From Lachnospiraceae bacterium (lineage in GTDB: Bacteria > Bacillota_A > Clostridia > Lachnospirales > Lachnospiraceae): a stretch of DNA of 64,000 nt. The notes below the pieces were generated by a model, which worked only from the letters and a program-made list of their open reading frames with translations, had not been told where the DNA came from and searched no databases. The stretch lies in assembly GCA_017561985.1 (NCBI GenBank), contig JAFZAZ010000015.1, positions 72,785 through 136,784 on the forward strand, given 5' to 3'. Position numbers and translations under genes: made by a program. Of the stretch, positions 8,070 through 16,563 are shown piece after piece. How positions within the stretch are numbered: position 1 is the first letter of the stretch; each line of letters starts with the position of its first letter.

Positions 8070-10076
8070 CTATTTTGCGTCCTTCAACGCGATGCCGTTC
8101 TCACCGAGCGCAATCGCATGATCGAGGCCGACAAATTTGCCGTTCTGCTGCCAGAGAACCTCTTTCACGAAGTTGTATTTTTCCGCATCCCACGTCGTAA
8201 AATCATCCAGAAGCAGTCCGCCCGTGTCGCCCGAATTCGCGTTCAGGCACCAGAAGGTGTGGTTCAGACGATACTTCTTGATCAGCTCGCGCATGTACGT
8301 CATCCACGTGATATTCGGTTCCGTCATGAAGCCGCCCCACTCGCCGATCAGAAGCGGCGCGATGGACTCCTCGTAGATGTAGAACCAGTTGTCATGCCAG
8401 CAGTCCTTCATCAGGCTGTCATAGTTGTACGTGCCCTCGAACCACGGCTGCTTGTACACGGTCGGGCCGTAGTCGTGCGGCGAATACACGAGCTTGTTCT
8501 GGTATCTTCCGAGATTTACAGGGTACTTCTCGACTCCGCGAAGGTTGCCGCCCCACCAGTTGAAGAAGTAGTCCTTCTCGTCCGTGGAATGAAAGTCGGA
8601 ATTGGCCTCGAGGTCCTTCGGGAAGATCTCGGTTCCCTCGACCAGGATCAGCACATTCGGGTTCTTCGCGAGAATTCTCGCAGCTGCTTTCTCCGCCGTG
8701 TATTTCCAGTTGTTCTTCTTCTCCGAGTCGTTCCAGATGGCTGCCCCGTCCTTCTCGTAGGGCTTGCCGTGAGGCTCGTTCTTCAGATCGAACGCGATGA
8801 TCGTGTCGTTGTCCTTGTACCGCTCCGCCATCCACTCGAGAGCCTGGTAATAGTCCTCCTCGGAAATCTTTCCGGTGTACCAGAGATTCACATTGTGGCC
8901 GGAAGCATTGGTTTCCGCGCTGTGGACGTCAGGCATCACCTTGAGTCCGCTCGCCTCCGCAAGCTTTAAGAAGTAATCGAAGATCTCAAGACTGTTCATG
9001 GAGTTGAGCACTTCGTTGTACGCGTGATTGTAATTGGCGGTCGGATATTTTCCGTCCCTCCAGTTCAGAATCAGCTCCGCAGAGATCGGAACGCGGATCA
9101 GGTTGAAGCCGTGGTCGGCGATCGACTTGACTGTCGGCTCAAGCTTCGAGGTCCACAGTCCGTCGAAGAGGTTCGATCCCGTGTTGTAGCCGAACCAGTT
9201 CACGCCTGTGATCCAGACTTCCCTGCCGTTCTTGTCGAGAATGCGGCGTCCGTCCGTGTGCAGCCAGTCGTCGCCCTGTACCGCGTCCTTTGCGCGCTGC
9301 AGAAGCTTCTCAACGTCGACGTCACTGCCTCCCTGACCGCCGCCCTGGCCGCCCTGACCTCCGTTTTGACGGTTCTGGTCGACAACGCCCGCGCGCACCG
9401 TACATGCGACTCCGTTCAATTTTGCAGAGCGGATCACAAGCTTGCCTGCGCGGATTCCCATGTTGCAGCCGGTCACAACCGTGTCCCCGGTCGCGATATC
9501 GCCATTGTAGTTTGCATTCTTTATGGTGAGCGTCTCGCCCTTGACATCGTATGTTCCGTTCCAGCCGCTCGCCTTCGAAAGCCCCTCGATTTCAAGGACA
9601 AGCGTCCAACCGCCGGAGATCGCTTTCTTGTCATTGTTGCGGATGCCGAACTCGATGCCGATCATCGTCACGCCGCCGTCTTCCCAGGTGTTGCCTGTGG
9701 AATACTCGACGAGGTACCCTTCAATCTCCTCCGGCTTCGGTGTCGGCGTCCCCGCCTTCGTCGGCTCGACCGTTTTGGTCGGTTCTGCAGTGGGCGTCAA
9801 TCCCGCCGTGGGCGTAACCGCCGCGGTCGGCGTAACGACAGGCGTACCGGTCGGAGCCGGAGTCGTCCCTTCGGTCGGCGCGGGCGTCGCATTGTTCGCG
9901 TCGTCCGGCTTCTCCGTCACGGTCGCTCCGCCGTCTGCGGGCTTGTCGTCCCCTCCCTTTTTCGCAAGCGCGATGATCAGTCCGATGATGACGATCGCCA
10001 TCACCGCAACCGCCAGTATCAATCCCCTGTGGAGAAAGGCTTCGCGCGTATTATCGTTTGTTTCCCTGCTATCCAT
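8070..10076 (-). CDS. Membrane-anchored GH5 endoglucanase with CBM2-like domain
   Basis: 669 residues. A short cytoplasmic N-terminus is followed by one membrane helix (about 18-38). Next come a Thr/Pro linker rich in TPTA units (about 45-115), a CBM2-like carbohydrate-binding domain (about 120-225, with ISGGWTLVLEIEG and WNGTYDVKGETLTIKNANYNG), a Gly/Gln spacer, and a glycoside hydrolase family 5 domain. The GH5 opening is ITGVNWFGYNTGSNLFDGLW. The acid/base Glu is in DLKNEPHG (near 434) and the nucleophile Glu in LIGEWGGF (near 578). It would cut beta-1,4-glucan at the cell surface. I chose the start at 10076 because GGAGG lies just upstream; a frame reaching 10172 lacks that. Retention by an N-terminal helix, rather than secretion, is the notable point. 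Confidence 0.9.
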   Translation of the reverse strand: MDSRETNDNTREAFLHRGLILAVAVMAIVIIGLIIALAKKGGDDKPADGGATVTEKPDDANNATPAPTEGTTPAPTGTPVVTPTAAVTPTAGLTPTAEPTKTVEPTKAGTPTPKPEEIEGYLVEYSTGNTWEDGGVTMIGIEFGIRNNDKKAISGGWTLVLEIEGLSKASGWNGTYDVKGETLTIKNANYNGDIATGDTVVTGCNMGIRAGKLVIRSAKLNGVACTVRAGVVDQNRQNGGQGGQGGGQGGSDVDVEKLLQRAKDAVQGDDWLHTDGRRILDKNGREVWITGVNWFGYNTGSNLFDGLWTSKLEPTVKSIADHGFNLIRVPISAELILNWRDGKYPTANYNHAYNEVLNSMNSLEIFDYFLKLAEASGLKVMPDVHSAETNASGHNVNLWYTGKISEEDYYQALEWMAERYKDNDTIIAFDLKNEPHGKPYEKDGAAIWNDSEKKNNWKYTAEKAAARILAKNPNVLILVEGTEIFPKDLEANSDFHSTDEKDYFFNWWGGNLRGVEKYPVNLGRYQNKLVYSPHDYGPTVYKQPWFEGTYNYDSLMKDCWHDNWFYIYEESIAPLLIGEWGGFMTEPNITWMTYMRELIKKYRLNHTFWCLNANSGDTGGLLLDDFTTWDAEKYNFVKEVLWQQNGKFVGLDHAIALGENGIALKDAK

Positions 10077-10110
10077 ACAATCCCTCCGTGGGCAACATTT
10101 TTCCGCTGGT

Positions 10111-10140
10111 AGTATACCACAAAAAGCCTGCAGGTGACAA
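10111..10140 (-). promoter_or_regulatory. Promoter of the GH5 gene
   Basis: On the minus strand: TTGTCA (10135-10140), an 18-bp spacer and TATACT (10111-10116) with an extended TGG ahead of the -10. Confidence 0.55.
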
Positions 10141-10167
10141 CCTCGCAGCCGTTCGTAAGCAAAGAAA

Positions 10168-10198
10168 AACACGGCCCCGGAAGAAGCCGGAGCCGCGT
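10168..10198 (-). terminator. Terminator of the M1 peptidase gene
   Basis: Minus-strand hairpin GCGGCTCCGG / CCGGGGCCGT with a CTTCTT loop, followed by GTTTTTC. Confidence 0.75.
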
Positions 10199-10217
10199 CG
10201 TTATATCCGTCATTTTC

Positions 10218-11975
10218 CTATCTCGGAAGCCTGCTTTGATCGTAGATCGACATGTCAAACGCAACGTCGATGATCGTGTTGAGTTCCTCATTGTCCGTTC
10301 CCGCACATTCGTACAGAACTTCGAAGAAGCTCTCCGGGTCTGCGTTGGAAAATGCATTCCGCCGCACGTACTCGCGCAGCACCGCGTAGAAGTTCTCACG
10401 CCCGATTACCGCTTCCATCTCCTCGATCACCATCTCGCCGACGACGTAGATTGAGTATGTATAGCGGTTGTCGCTCGAGTAATCATGAACGCCGCGGTTG
10501 ATCGGGAATAACTCCGAGTCACGGTATGTCTGCACCACGACCTTGTCCGTAAAATCAAACCTGGTCGGCGTATCGATCGTAATATACGGCGGCTTCATGT
10601 TTCCGCCGTTCGCATTGACATAGTCCGCAAACACTTTCTCCGTGTACGAAGTGATGCTCTCGTCCTGCCACGGCTGCTTGCCTGAATCGCTTCCGACGAT
10701 TCCCATGAACCACTGGTGTCCGATCTCGTGAGCGACGCAGATCTGCAGATCGTAGTACGGTGCGCTTCCGTCTACACTCTTGACATGTCCGTAGATGTAC
10801 ATGCTGTCCGCAATCTGGATCAGGTTCGGGTACTCCATTCCGCCCGCGCTGAGCGGCGTCAGGATGATGTCAAGCTCCTCGTACGGATATTTTCCGAACG
10901 CTTCTCCGAAAGCGCGCAGGGCATCCCTTGCCGCGATCTGGGTGTACTTAAGGACGTTGTCCATGCCCGCAACTCCATCGTCTTCACGATACAGAACGTT
11001 GACCTTCACTCCGTCATGCGTCTGCGTGTCCACCTTGAAGTCCTTCGATGCGGAAAATACAAAATCCCTCACGGCCGGCGCATAATACGTGTACGTCACG
11101 GTACCGTCGCCTTCCTCGCACCCCTTCTCGGTTCCGGTCGAGCCGACCGTCACGCCTGCGGGCACCGTAAGGCGCACATCGAAATTCGAGATCTCCGAGT
11201 AGAAGCACTCGCCCATCAGATAATACGCGACATGCGACCAGCCGTTCTTCGTGTACTCCGCTAGAATCGGGAAGAAATTGGCCACATTGTACAGTCCGTC
11301 AGTCACGCCGAAGCGGTCGTCAACCTCCGGGATCTTCGTCGTAAAATCATACGAGAGCGTCATCTTCTCTCCGGGTGCAAGCGGTGCGGGAAGATCGATC
11401 CAGATGACGGAGACGTCCTCGTCCCTGACACACGTGAGATTCGAGCCGTCGCGCCCGTCCTTTACGTTCTCGATGACCGTCGTTGCTCCCTTGATATCTC
11501 TCGCCACATAGCCGATCTCCCTCGGCCTGGTGAAAAGGCTCGGATAATCGCGCAGGCACAGCTTGTCCCACGTATCATTCGAGTCGTTGTAAAACTCGAA
11601 GACTACATGTCCTCCCACGGTATCCCTGTCCGTGTCGAGTCTGAGGTCCATATCGTAGTGATAAAGATCTCTCGTCGGAAAAGCGATCTCACAATTCTTC
11701 TCGGGCGCCTTGAAATTGCCCATCGGCGTCGGCGTGACAACCGCCGGTTCCGTCGGAGTGGGCGTCACAGGCTCAACGGTGGGTGTCACATCCGGCTCAG
11801 TCGTCGGAGTCGGCGTCGCCGCATCGGTCGGCGTCGCCGGCACATCGGTCGGTGTCACCGTTGCCTCAACTGATTTTGCGTTTCCTTTTCTTGGTTCGGC
11901 CTTCTGTCCGCCGCACGCCGTGAGCGAGATCACAAGCGTGAGGACAAGGAGCAGGGCCAGTCCGGTTCGTTTCAT
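10218..11975 (-). CDS. M1-family metallopeptidase lipoprotein
   Basis: 585 residues. The N-terminus is a lipoprotein signal with lipobox LTAC (Cys21). A Thr/Pro linker (about 35-90) leads to an aminopeptidase-N-type N-terminal beta domain and a gluzincin catalytic domain. The exopeptidase-like motif appears as GGMEYPNL in place of the usual GAMEN. Zinc ligands are in VAHEIGHQW (near 416-420), and the third ligand Glu comes 18 residues later in QDES, giving HEXXHX18E. The long C-terminal domain of classical aminopeptidase N is absent. Likely role: surface trimming of peptides. An extended -10 (TATACT preceded by TGG) lies at 12046-12051. The neighbours are also exported enzymes with the same type of linker. 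Confidence 0.88.
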   Translation of the reverse strand: MKRTGLALLLVLTLVISLTACGGQKAEPRKGNAKSVEATVTPTDVPATPTDAATPTPTTEPDVTPTVEPVTPTPTEPAVVTPTPMGNFKAPEKNCEIAFPTRDLYHYDMDLRLDTDRDTVGGHVVFEFYNDSNDTWDKLCLRDYPSLFTRPREIGYVARDIKGATTVIENVKDGRDGSNLTCVRDEDVSVIWIDLPAPLAPGEKMTLSYDFTTKIPEVDDRFGVTDGLYNVANFFPILAEYTKNGWSHVAYYLMGECFYSEISNFDVRLTVPAGVTVGSTGTEKGCEEGDGTVTYTYYAPAVRDFVFSASKDFKVDTQTHDGVKVNVLYREDDGVAGMDNVLKYTQIAARDALRAFGEAFGKYPYEELDIILTPLSAGGMEYPNLIQIADSMYIYGHVKSVDGSAPYYDLQICVAHEIGHQWFMGIVGSDSGKQPWQDESITSYTEKVFADYVNANGGNMKPPYITIDTPTRFDFTDKVVVQTYRDSELFPINRGVHDYSSDNRYTYSIYVVGEMVIEEMEAVIGRENFYAVLREYVRRNAFSNADPESFFEVLYECAGTDNEELNTIIDVAFDMSIYDQSRLPR

Positions 11976-12109
11976 TTTTCTGATCCCCCTTCTTCTCTTA
12001 ATTCGCGGGCCGGGCCCGCATTTTCCTCTTGTAGCGCACGCTGACAGTATACCACATTACGCGCGCAAAAGTGTGAAAGCGATGTGAATCTTTCGAAAAA
12101 AAAGCACAC

Positions 12110-12138
12110 AAAAAGCCCGCAGCATTTCACTGCGGGCC
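12110..12138 (-). terminator. Terminator of the NlpC/P60 gene
   Basis: Minus-strand stem GCCCGCAG / CTGCGGGC with a 7-nt loop, followed by CTTTTTG and then a longer T run. Confidence 0.8.
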
Positions 12139-12164
12139 TTGTAAACTTTGTTTCGGCCCGGGCA

Positions 12165-14108
12165 TCAGAACTCGTTCTTTCTCACACCTGCCGCGATCAG
12201 CGCGTTGAAGATCTCCGTCGGAGTCTTGCTCGTCGTTTCGTTCGTTACACGATACGGGCGATAAACGTCACGGTACGCAACGCCGTTGTAGGATCCGTCC
12301 ATGCGCCCGATGTGCACATGGTATTTCGACTGCGACAGATAGTAGTAATGGTCTCCCACCTTGCCGATGTAGATGCCTACATGGTCTCCGTGGGAATACG
12401 GATCCTTGCGTGTAGCAACAAGATCACCGGGTCTCGCCTCGTCCCAGGAGATTGGTGTTCCGTGGCTCATCTGCTCGGGAACGGTACGGCCGAGATTCAT
12501 GCCCATGACTTCCTTGAAGAGAACCTGAACGAATCCGCAACAGTCCGCGGAGCTCCACGTGTTGTTGGCCGCATAAGGAAGATCCTTGTGCTGTGCGGCA
12601 ACCATGAAGAGCTGGTAGATGCGGTCGTCCGTATTCGGCTTCGTCGTGGACAGATAGTTCGTATGGATATACGCGCTTCCGCCGTTGTAATCGACGCGGT
12701 ACCACGTGTCATTTTTGTATGTTGCCTTGCCGGTGACGTGGAAAGCCATACCGCGCTCGCGCGCTACACCGACCTTGTTGTCGGCCACCTCAGGGGTGGA
12801 ACGGATGTTGACGTCAACCGCCGTGAGATATCTCGTCTCGTCCATCGCCACAATGTTGTAATCCGCGGGCGGAGTGGGTACGGGAGTCGGCGTCGGCGCA
12901 GCCGTGGGCTCCGCAGTGGGAGTCGGGATCGGCGTTGCTGTCGGTTCTGCACCTCCCTCTCCTCCTTCACCCGGTGTGGGCGTCGCCGTAGGCTCGGCGG
13001 TAGGAGCAGCGGTAGGAACCGGAGTTGCCGTGGGAATCGGCGTAGCCGTCGGTGTCGGCGTCGGTGTGGGCGTCGGCGTTGCCTTCGGCTTCTCCTTCAG
13101 ATAAACGTTGCAGATATATGCTGTCGTTTCGACATTATTCTTCTTGTAAATGACGCGGTACCATCCGGACTCCTTGCAGCGTCCGGTCACGAAAACCACC
13201 GTATTCTCCGTAAGGCTTCCGATGATGGAGCCCTCCGTTCCCGGAAGGTCACGTACGTTGACGGTCTTCGTGTTGCACACGACCATCTCGACGTTCATGT
13301 CCTGATACGTGTACGTCTTCGGGGTGGGCGTAGGCGTGGGTTTCGCCGTAGGCGTAGGAGTAGGTGCCACAGTCGGAACCGGCGTGGGAGTCAAAGTGGG
13401 CGTGGGCGTAACCATGGGCTCATCGCCGTCCGGGTCTCCGTCGCCGTCCCCTCCGGGACCTGCGTTGTCCTCGCCTTCTCCGCCTTCGCCGTCGCCATCG
13501 CCGCCCTCACCGTCGCCGGAAGGATCGTTCGAATCGGGAAGTTCCGGAAGGTTCTGTTTGCCGGAAATCTCATCTTCGTGCGTGGAAACGGTATTGTCGA
13601 GAAGCGAATGATCTTTGCGAAGATCAACCGTAACAATACCCCTGTCGATCGTCTCGGGTGTGTCGTCCGGATCCGGCTCATCCGGATTCTCTTTCTCGGG
13701 AAGCTCGGGAAGATTCAGCTTGCCGTTTGTGACCGCATCGCCGTCCGCAGTGATCGCGGTGAGCGAGATCACACGCATGCGGTCGCGCTCATTCGTAAAC
13801 GAGGCGCGCTCGCCCGTGAAAGCATCCGAAATCAGGGAATCTCCGATCGAAGGATCGGTTGCAAGATCACCGGTAAGAGAGCTCTCAATCGGATCTCCGA
13901 CACCTTTTTCTATAAAGACGATGTTCGGGGCAACCGGAGGAGTCGGGTACAATTCCTGCTGGGTCGCGAGGGCTTCCTGCACCAAAACAGACTCGTCAAT
14001 GTCAGCAAAAACAGAGTGTTTCAATTGCGGGTACAACGAAACACCGATTGCCATGACACCGGCGAGCAGCAGCGAAGTGCCTCTCATGATTGCCTTGGAA
14101 AACTTCAT
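12165..14108 (-). CDS. Exported NlpC/P60 peptidoglycan hydrolase with two SH3-type domains
   Basis: 647 residues. A signal peptide (MKFSKAIMRGTSLLLAGVMAIG) is followed by a long acidic, Pro/Gly/Asp-rich low-complexity region to about 240. Then come a TPTPTP linker, an SH3b domain (VNVRDLPGTEGSIIGSL), a second TPTP linker, a second SH3b domain (VNIRSTPEVADNKVGV) and a C-terminal NlpC/P60 domain. The catalytic motif is DCCGFVQ (Cys near 523) where the family usually has DCSGF. The His is in GDHVGIYIG. The domain should cleave the gamma-D-Glu to diamino-acid bond of wall stem peptides. A promoter (14199-14227) and a possible WalR box lie upstream. Terminator follows, so monocistronic. Confidence 0.9.
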   Translation of the reverse strand: MKFSKAIMRGTSLLLAGVMAIGVSLYPQLKHSVFADIDESVLVQEALATQQELYPTPPVAPNIVFIEKGVGDPIESSLTGDLATDPSIGDSLISDAFTGERASFTNERDRMRVISLTAITADGDAVTNGKLNLPELPEKENPDEPDPDDTPETIDRGIVTVDLRKDHSLLDNTVSTHEDEISGKQNLPELPDSNDPSGDGEGGDGDGEGGEGEDNAGPGGDGDGDPDGDEPMVTPTPTLTPTPVPTVAPTPTPTAKPTPTPTPKTYTYQDMNVEMVVCNTKTVNVRDLPGTEGSIIGSLTENTVVFVTGRCKESGWYRVIYKKNNVETTAYICNVYLKEKPKATPTPTPTPTPTATPIPTATPVPTAAPTAEPTATPTPGEGGEGGAEPTATPIPTPTAEPTAAPTPTPVPTPPADYNIVAMDETRYLTAVDVNIRSTPEVADNKVGVARERGMAFHVTGKATYKNDTWYRVDYNGGSAYIHTNYLSTTKPNTDDRIYQLFMVAAQHKDLPYAANNTWSSADCCGFVQVLFKEVMGMNLGRTVPEQMSHGTPISWDEARPGDLVATRKDPYSHGDHVGIYIGKVGDHYYYLSQSKYHVHIGRMDGSYNGVAYRDVYRPYRVTNETTSKTPTEIFNALIAAGVRKNEF

Positions 14109-14175
14109 CCTATATCCCCTGAACGTGTTAACTCTATCAATAAAAGCGAATTGTTACATTCGTCGTTCGTCAAAT

Positions 14176-14192
14176 GTTACGTAAATGTTACA
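14176..14192 (-). promoter_or_regulatory. Possible WalR (YycF) box at the NlpC/P60 gene
   Basis: On the minus strand TGTAAC, 5 bp, CGTAAC. The WalR consensus is two TGTWAH half sites 5 bp apart, so one base differs. WalR controls wall hydrolases in Firmicutes, which fits the gene. The site overlaps the likely transcription start. Confidence 0.4.
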
Positions 14193-14198
14193 ATGCCA

Positions 14199-14227
14199 AT
14201 CATAACACAAGAGAAGCAAAAAATCAA
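14199..14227 (-). promoter_or_regulatory. Promoter of the NlpC/P60 gene
   Basis: Minus strand: TTGATT (14222-14227), a 17-bp spacer and TATGAT (14199-14204). Confidence 0.55.
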
Positions 14228-14496
14228 CCCCCAGGCGTGAAACACCCGATAAAACAAGGATTTTTCACATTTTCCGAATGCATATTTTTTCGAGTTTTTG
14301 CACGAAAAATTCGCTCAAAATGACAAATTTGCTTCTACTCAAGTAGAAAATCTGTGTAACAAAATGCGCCCGCAGCCGTCTCTCCGTCCGCAGGCGCTTT
14401 CCTTTTTTCTCTGTCGTTTTGGCATACAGCATGGCCGTTTTGTGTATTCACAACGCGGACGCTGTGCTTTCGCTGCATTTTACGAAGCAAAACACT
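14228..14496. other. Intergenic region without a recognisable gene
   Basis: A 269-bp AT-rich stretch. It holds one CATTTTCCG copy of the dispersed motif (14268-14276), a CGTAAAATG copy on the minus strand (14476-14484) and the terminator at 14363-14397. A 73-codon plus-strand frame at 14298-14519 has no ribosome binding site and unlikely composition, so I do not call it. Confidence 0.6.
14363..14397. terminator. Terminator hairpin downstream of the GNAT gene
   Basis: Ten-pair stem with wobbles (GCGCCCGCAG / CTGCGGGCGC type, arms at about 14365 and 14392). The T-rich side is stronger on the plus strand; on the minus strand ATTTTG follows. Confidence 0.5.
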
Positions 14497-15312
14497 TCAG
14501 TTTGTTTTGCTGCAGCTGAAATTGATCAATATTCCCTCGTCTTCGTATCCGGCATTGATGTATGCCCTGTTCGACGGGGCATAATTATAGTCCGTGTATA
14601 GCAAAGGAACCAGTCCCTGCTTCAGGATTTCGTTGGTCATGAGGAAGATCAAATTGGCCGCATAGCCTTTCTTCCGCTCTTCCACGGGAGTATAAACATG
14701 CGTGATCTTCGCCTGTTCTCCCGAGACATTGAAGCCGGCCATGCAGACGATTTTTCCTTCGGGATTCTTCAGCACATAGAAATTCCCGTCAGCAATAAAT
14801 GCTTCGACATCCCGCCTTGCCTGTTCCGGTGTGACGGGGTTGTTCGCGTTCATTTCCGCGTTATCGTCACACCAATATTTTGCCAGTACCTCAAGATCGC
14901 TCCCGGCAGGCATTGTCATGACTCCGTCGCATGCTTTCGGCGCCTTTGTCCGACGACACAGCAAAAATCCCATCTCAAAACAGTCATCCGTATTCAGATC
15001 GGCGAAGTTTCTTTTCACCAGAAGGTCGTACAATTTCTTTTTGCAGGTGAATTTATCTCTTTCCCGGTCCGTGAGCAGCAGCCTGATCACTTCCTCGATC
15101 TCTCCGATTTTTGCTTCATCAAAGCTATCGCTCGTCCAGATCCAGGCGGGCCATTTCCTTGAGCCTCTGCACGCGACATAGCTTTCCTCATCGCTGTAAA
15201 GCTCCAACTCCGGGCTCGGCAGGTTTTGAAGTATCAAACTGAATTTGTATTTATCTTTCTGAAAATCCCGGCTCAGAAAAATTGCGTTGTCCGGTTTGAT
15301 CGCTTTAACCAT
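14497..15312 (-). CDS. GNAT-family N-acetyltransferase
   Basis: 271 residues with AGGAGC ahead of the ATG. The C-terminal half (about 130-260) is a GNAT fold: NFYVLKNPEGKIVCMAGFN for the central strands, ITHVYTPVEERKKGYAANLI for the acetyl-CoA P-loop region (the Q/RxxGxG/A motif appears as RKKGYA), and YTDYNYAPSNRAYINAGYE for the closing motif. The N-terminal half (1-125) resembles no domain I can name and may set substrate choice. The substrate is unknown. It lies 16 bp downstream of the RlmI-like gene, so the two may be co-transcribed. Confidence 0.8.
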   Translation of the reverse strand: MVKAIKPDNAIFLSRDFQKDKYKFSLILQNLPSPELELYSDEESYVACRGSRKWPAWIWTSDSFDEAKIGEIEEVIRLLLTDRERDKFTCKKKLYDLLVKRNFADLNTDDCFEMGFLLCRRTKAPKACDGVMTMPAGSDLEVLAKYWCDDNAEMNANNPVTPEQARRDVEAFIADGNFYVLKNPEGKIVCMAGFNVSGEQAKITHVYTPVEERKKGYAANLIFLMTNEILKQGLVPLLYTDYNYAPSNRAYINAGYEDEGILINFSCSKTN

Positions 15313-15328
15313 AGTCTGCTCCTAAGCC

Positions 15329-16549
15329 TTATTTTTCCTCACAAACCTGGAAAATGAAAAACTTCAGGTAGTACGATTCGTCCGCCGACCAAAGGATCGG
15401 ATGGTCGGGCGCCTGCGTGCGGTACTCCACCTGACGGAGTCTGCGGTGCACGCTTCCGGCAGCCTGCGCGATCGTCTCCGAAAAAAGCTCCGGCGTCATA
15501 AAATGCGAGCACGAACACGTCGCAAGGAAGCCTCCGTCCTTCACAAGCTTAAGGCCGCGCATATTGATCTCGCGGTACCCCTTGATCGCCTGTTTCGTCG
15601 CGGTCCGCGACTTCGTAAACGCGGGCGGGTCGAGGATGACGACGTCGAATTTACGGCCTTCCGCCTCAAGTTTCGGAAGAAGGTCAAACACATCCGCAGC
15701 CGTAAAATGCACTTTCTCCGAGAGCCCGTTGAGCGCCGCGTTGCGCTCCGCCTGCCGTACGGCAAGCTCGGAGGCGTCGACGCCGAGCACATCCGAAGCA
15801 CCTGCGATCCCGGCGTTCAGCGCGAACGACCCGGTGTGCGTGAAGCAGTCAAGTACACTTGCGCCCTTGCACAGTTTCTGGATCGCAAGACGGTTGTATT
15901 TCTGGTCGAGGAAGAAGCCGGTCTTCTGGCCTTCCGCAACGTCGACCTCGTAGCGAACTCCATTTTCCGTAATCTCAACGATCGGGTCGAACGGCTCCCC
16001 GATGAAGCCCTTCTCCCGCTTCATTCCCTCGAGCTCTCGCACTTTCGCGTCGCTCCGCTCATACACGCCGCGGACCGGCATTCCGTCCGCCGCAAGCAAT
16101 GCCTTGAGCTCGTCGAGGATCACATCCTTGAACCGGTCCATGCCGAGGGACAGCGACTGAATGACCAAAATGTCGGAGAACTTGTCCACAACGATGCCGG
16201 GAATCCAGTCCGCCTCGCCGAAGATCACGCGACACGCGGACGTGTCGACCGTCTTCCTGCGGTACTCCCACGCTACCTTCACGCGGGCGCGCAGGAACTC
16301 CTCGTTCACCTCGGTGTCTCTGCGGCGCGTGAGCATGCGCACTCGGATCGTGGAATTCTCGTTGTAAACACCGACGCCCATCGAATAGCCGTCAAAATCC
16401 TTGACCGCCGCGAGCGTCCCGTTCTCTCCGCCGCCGACAACGGACGCAATCTCATTGTCGTAAACCCAGAGTCCGCCTGCCTTCAGGCTTCGTCCCTCGC
16501 CTTTTTTGAGCGTCACTGTGCGCGTGACATCATACCGCCCGTCCGCCAT
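15329..16549 (-). CDS. Class I SAM-dependent rRNA methyltransferase, RlmI-like
   Basis: 406 residues. The N-terminus (about 1-85) is a PUA-like RNA-binding domain, followed by a Rossmann methyltransferase domain. Motifs: TGFFLDQKYNRLAI, VLDCFTHTGSFALNAGIAGA (motif I), VDASELAVRQAERNAALNG, and FDVVILDPPAFTKSR (motif IV with DPP). This matches RlmI/RlmK-type m5C methyltransferases of 23S rRNA. The exact nucleotide cannot be read from sequence. I chose the start at 16549 because AGGAGG stands 6 nt before it; an upstream frame to 16567 is not needed. GtrA lies 14 bp upstream on the same strand and probably shares the transcript. Confidence 0.88.
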   Translation of the reverse strand: MADGRYDVTRTVTLKKGEGRSLKAGGLWVYDNEIASVVGGGENGTLAAVKDFDGYSMGVGVYNENSTIRVRMLTRRRDTEVNEEFLRARVKVAWEYRRKTVDTSACRVIFGEADWIPGIVVDKFSDILVIQSLSLGMDRFKDVILDELKALLAADGMPVRGVYERSDAKVRELEGMKREKGFIGEPFDPIVEITENGVRYEVDVAEGQKTGFFLDQKYNRLAIQKLCKGASVLDCFTHTGSFALNAGIAGASDVLGVDASELAVRQAERNAALNGLSEKVHFTAADVFDLLPKLEAEGRKFDVVILDPPAFTKSRTATKQAIKGYREINMRGLKLVKDGGFLATCSCSHFMTPELFSETIAQAAGSVHRRLRQVEYRTQAPDHPILWSADESYYLKFFIFQVCEEK

Positions 16550-16563
16550 GGTTTCCTCCTGTC

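Noticed and set aside
14298..14519. 73-codon plus-strand frame
   Set aside because: No ribosome binding site, and it runs into the convergent GNAT gene and through a terminator.
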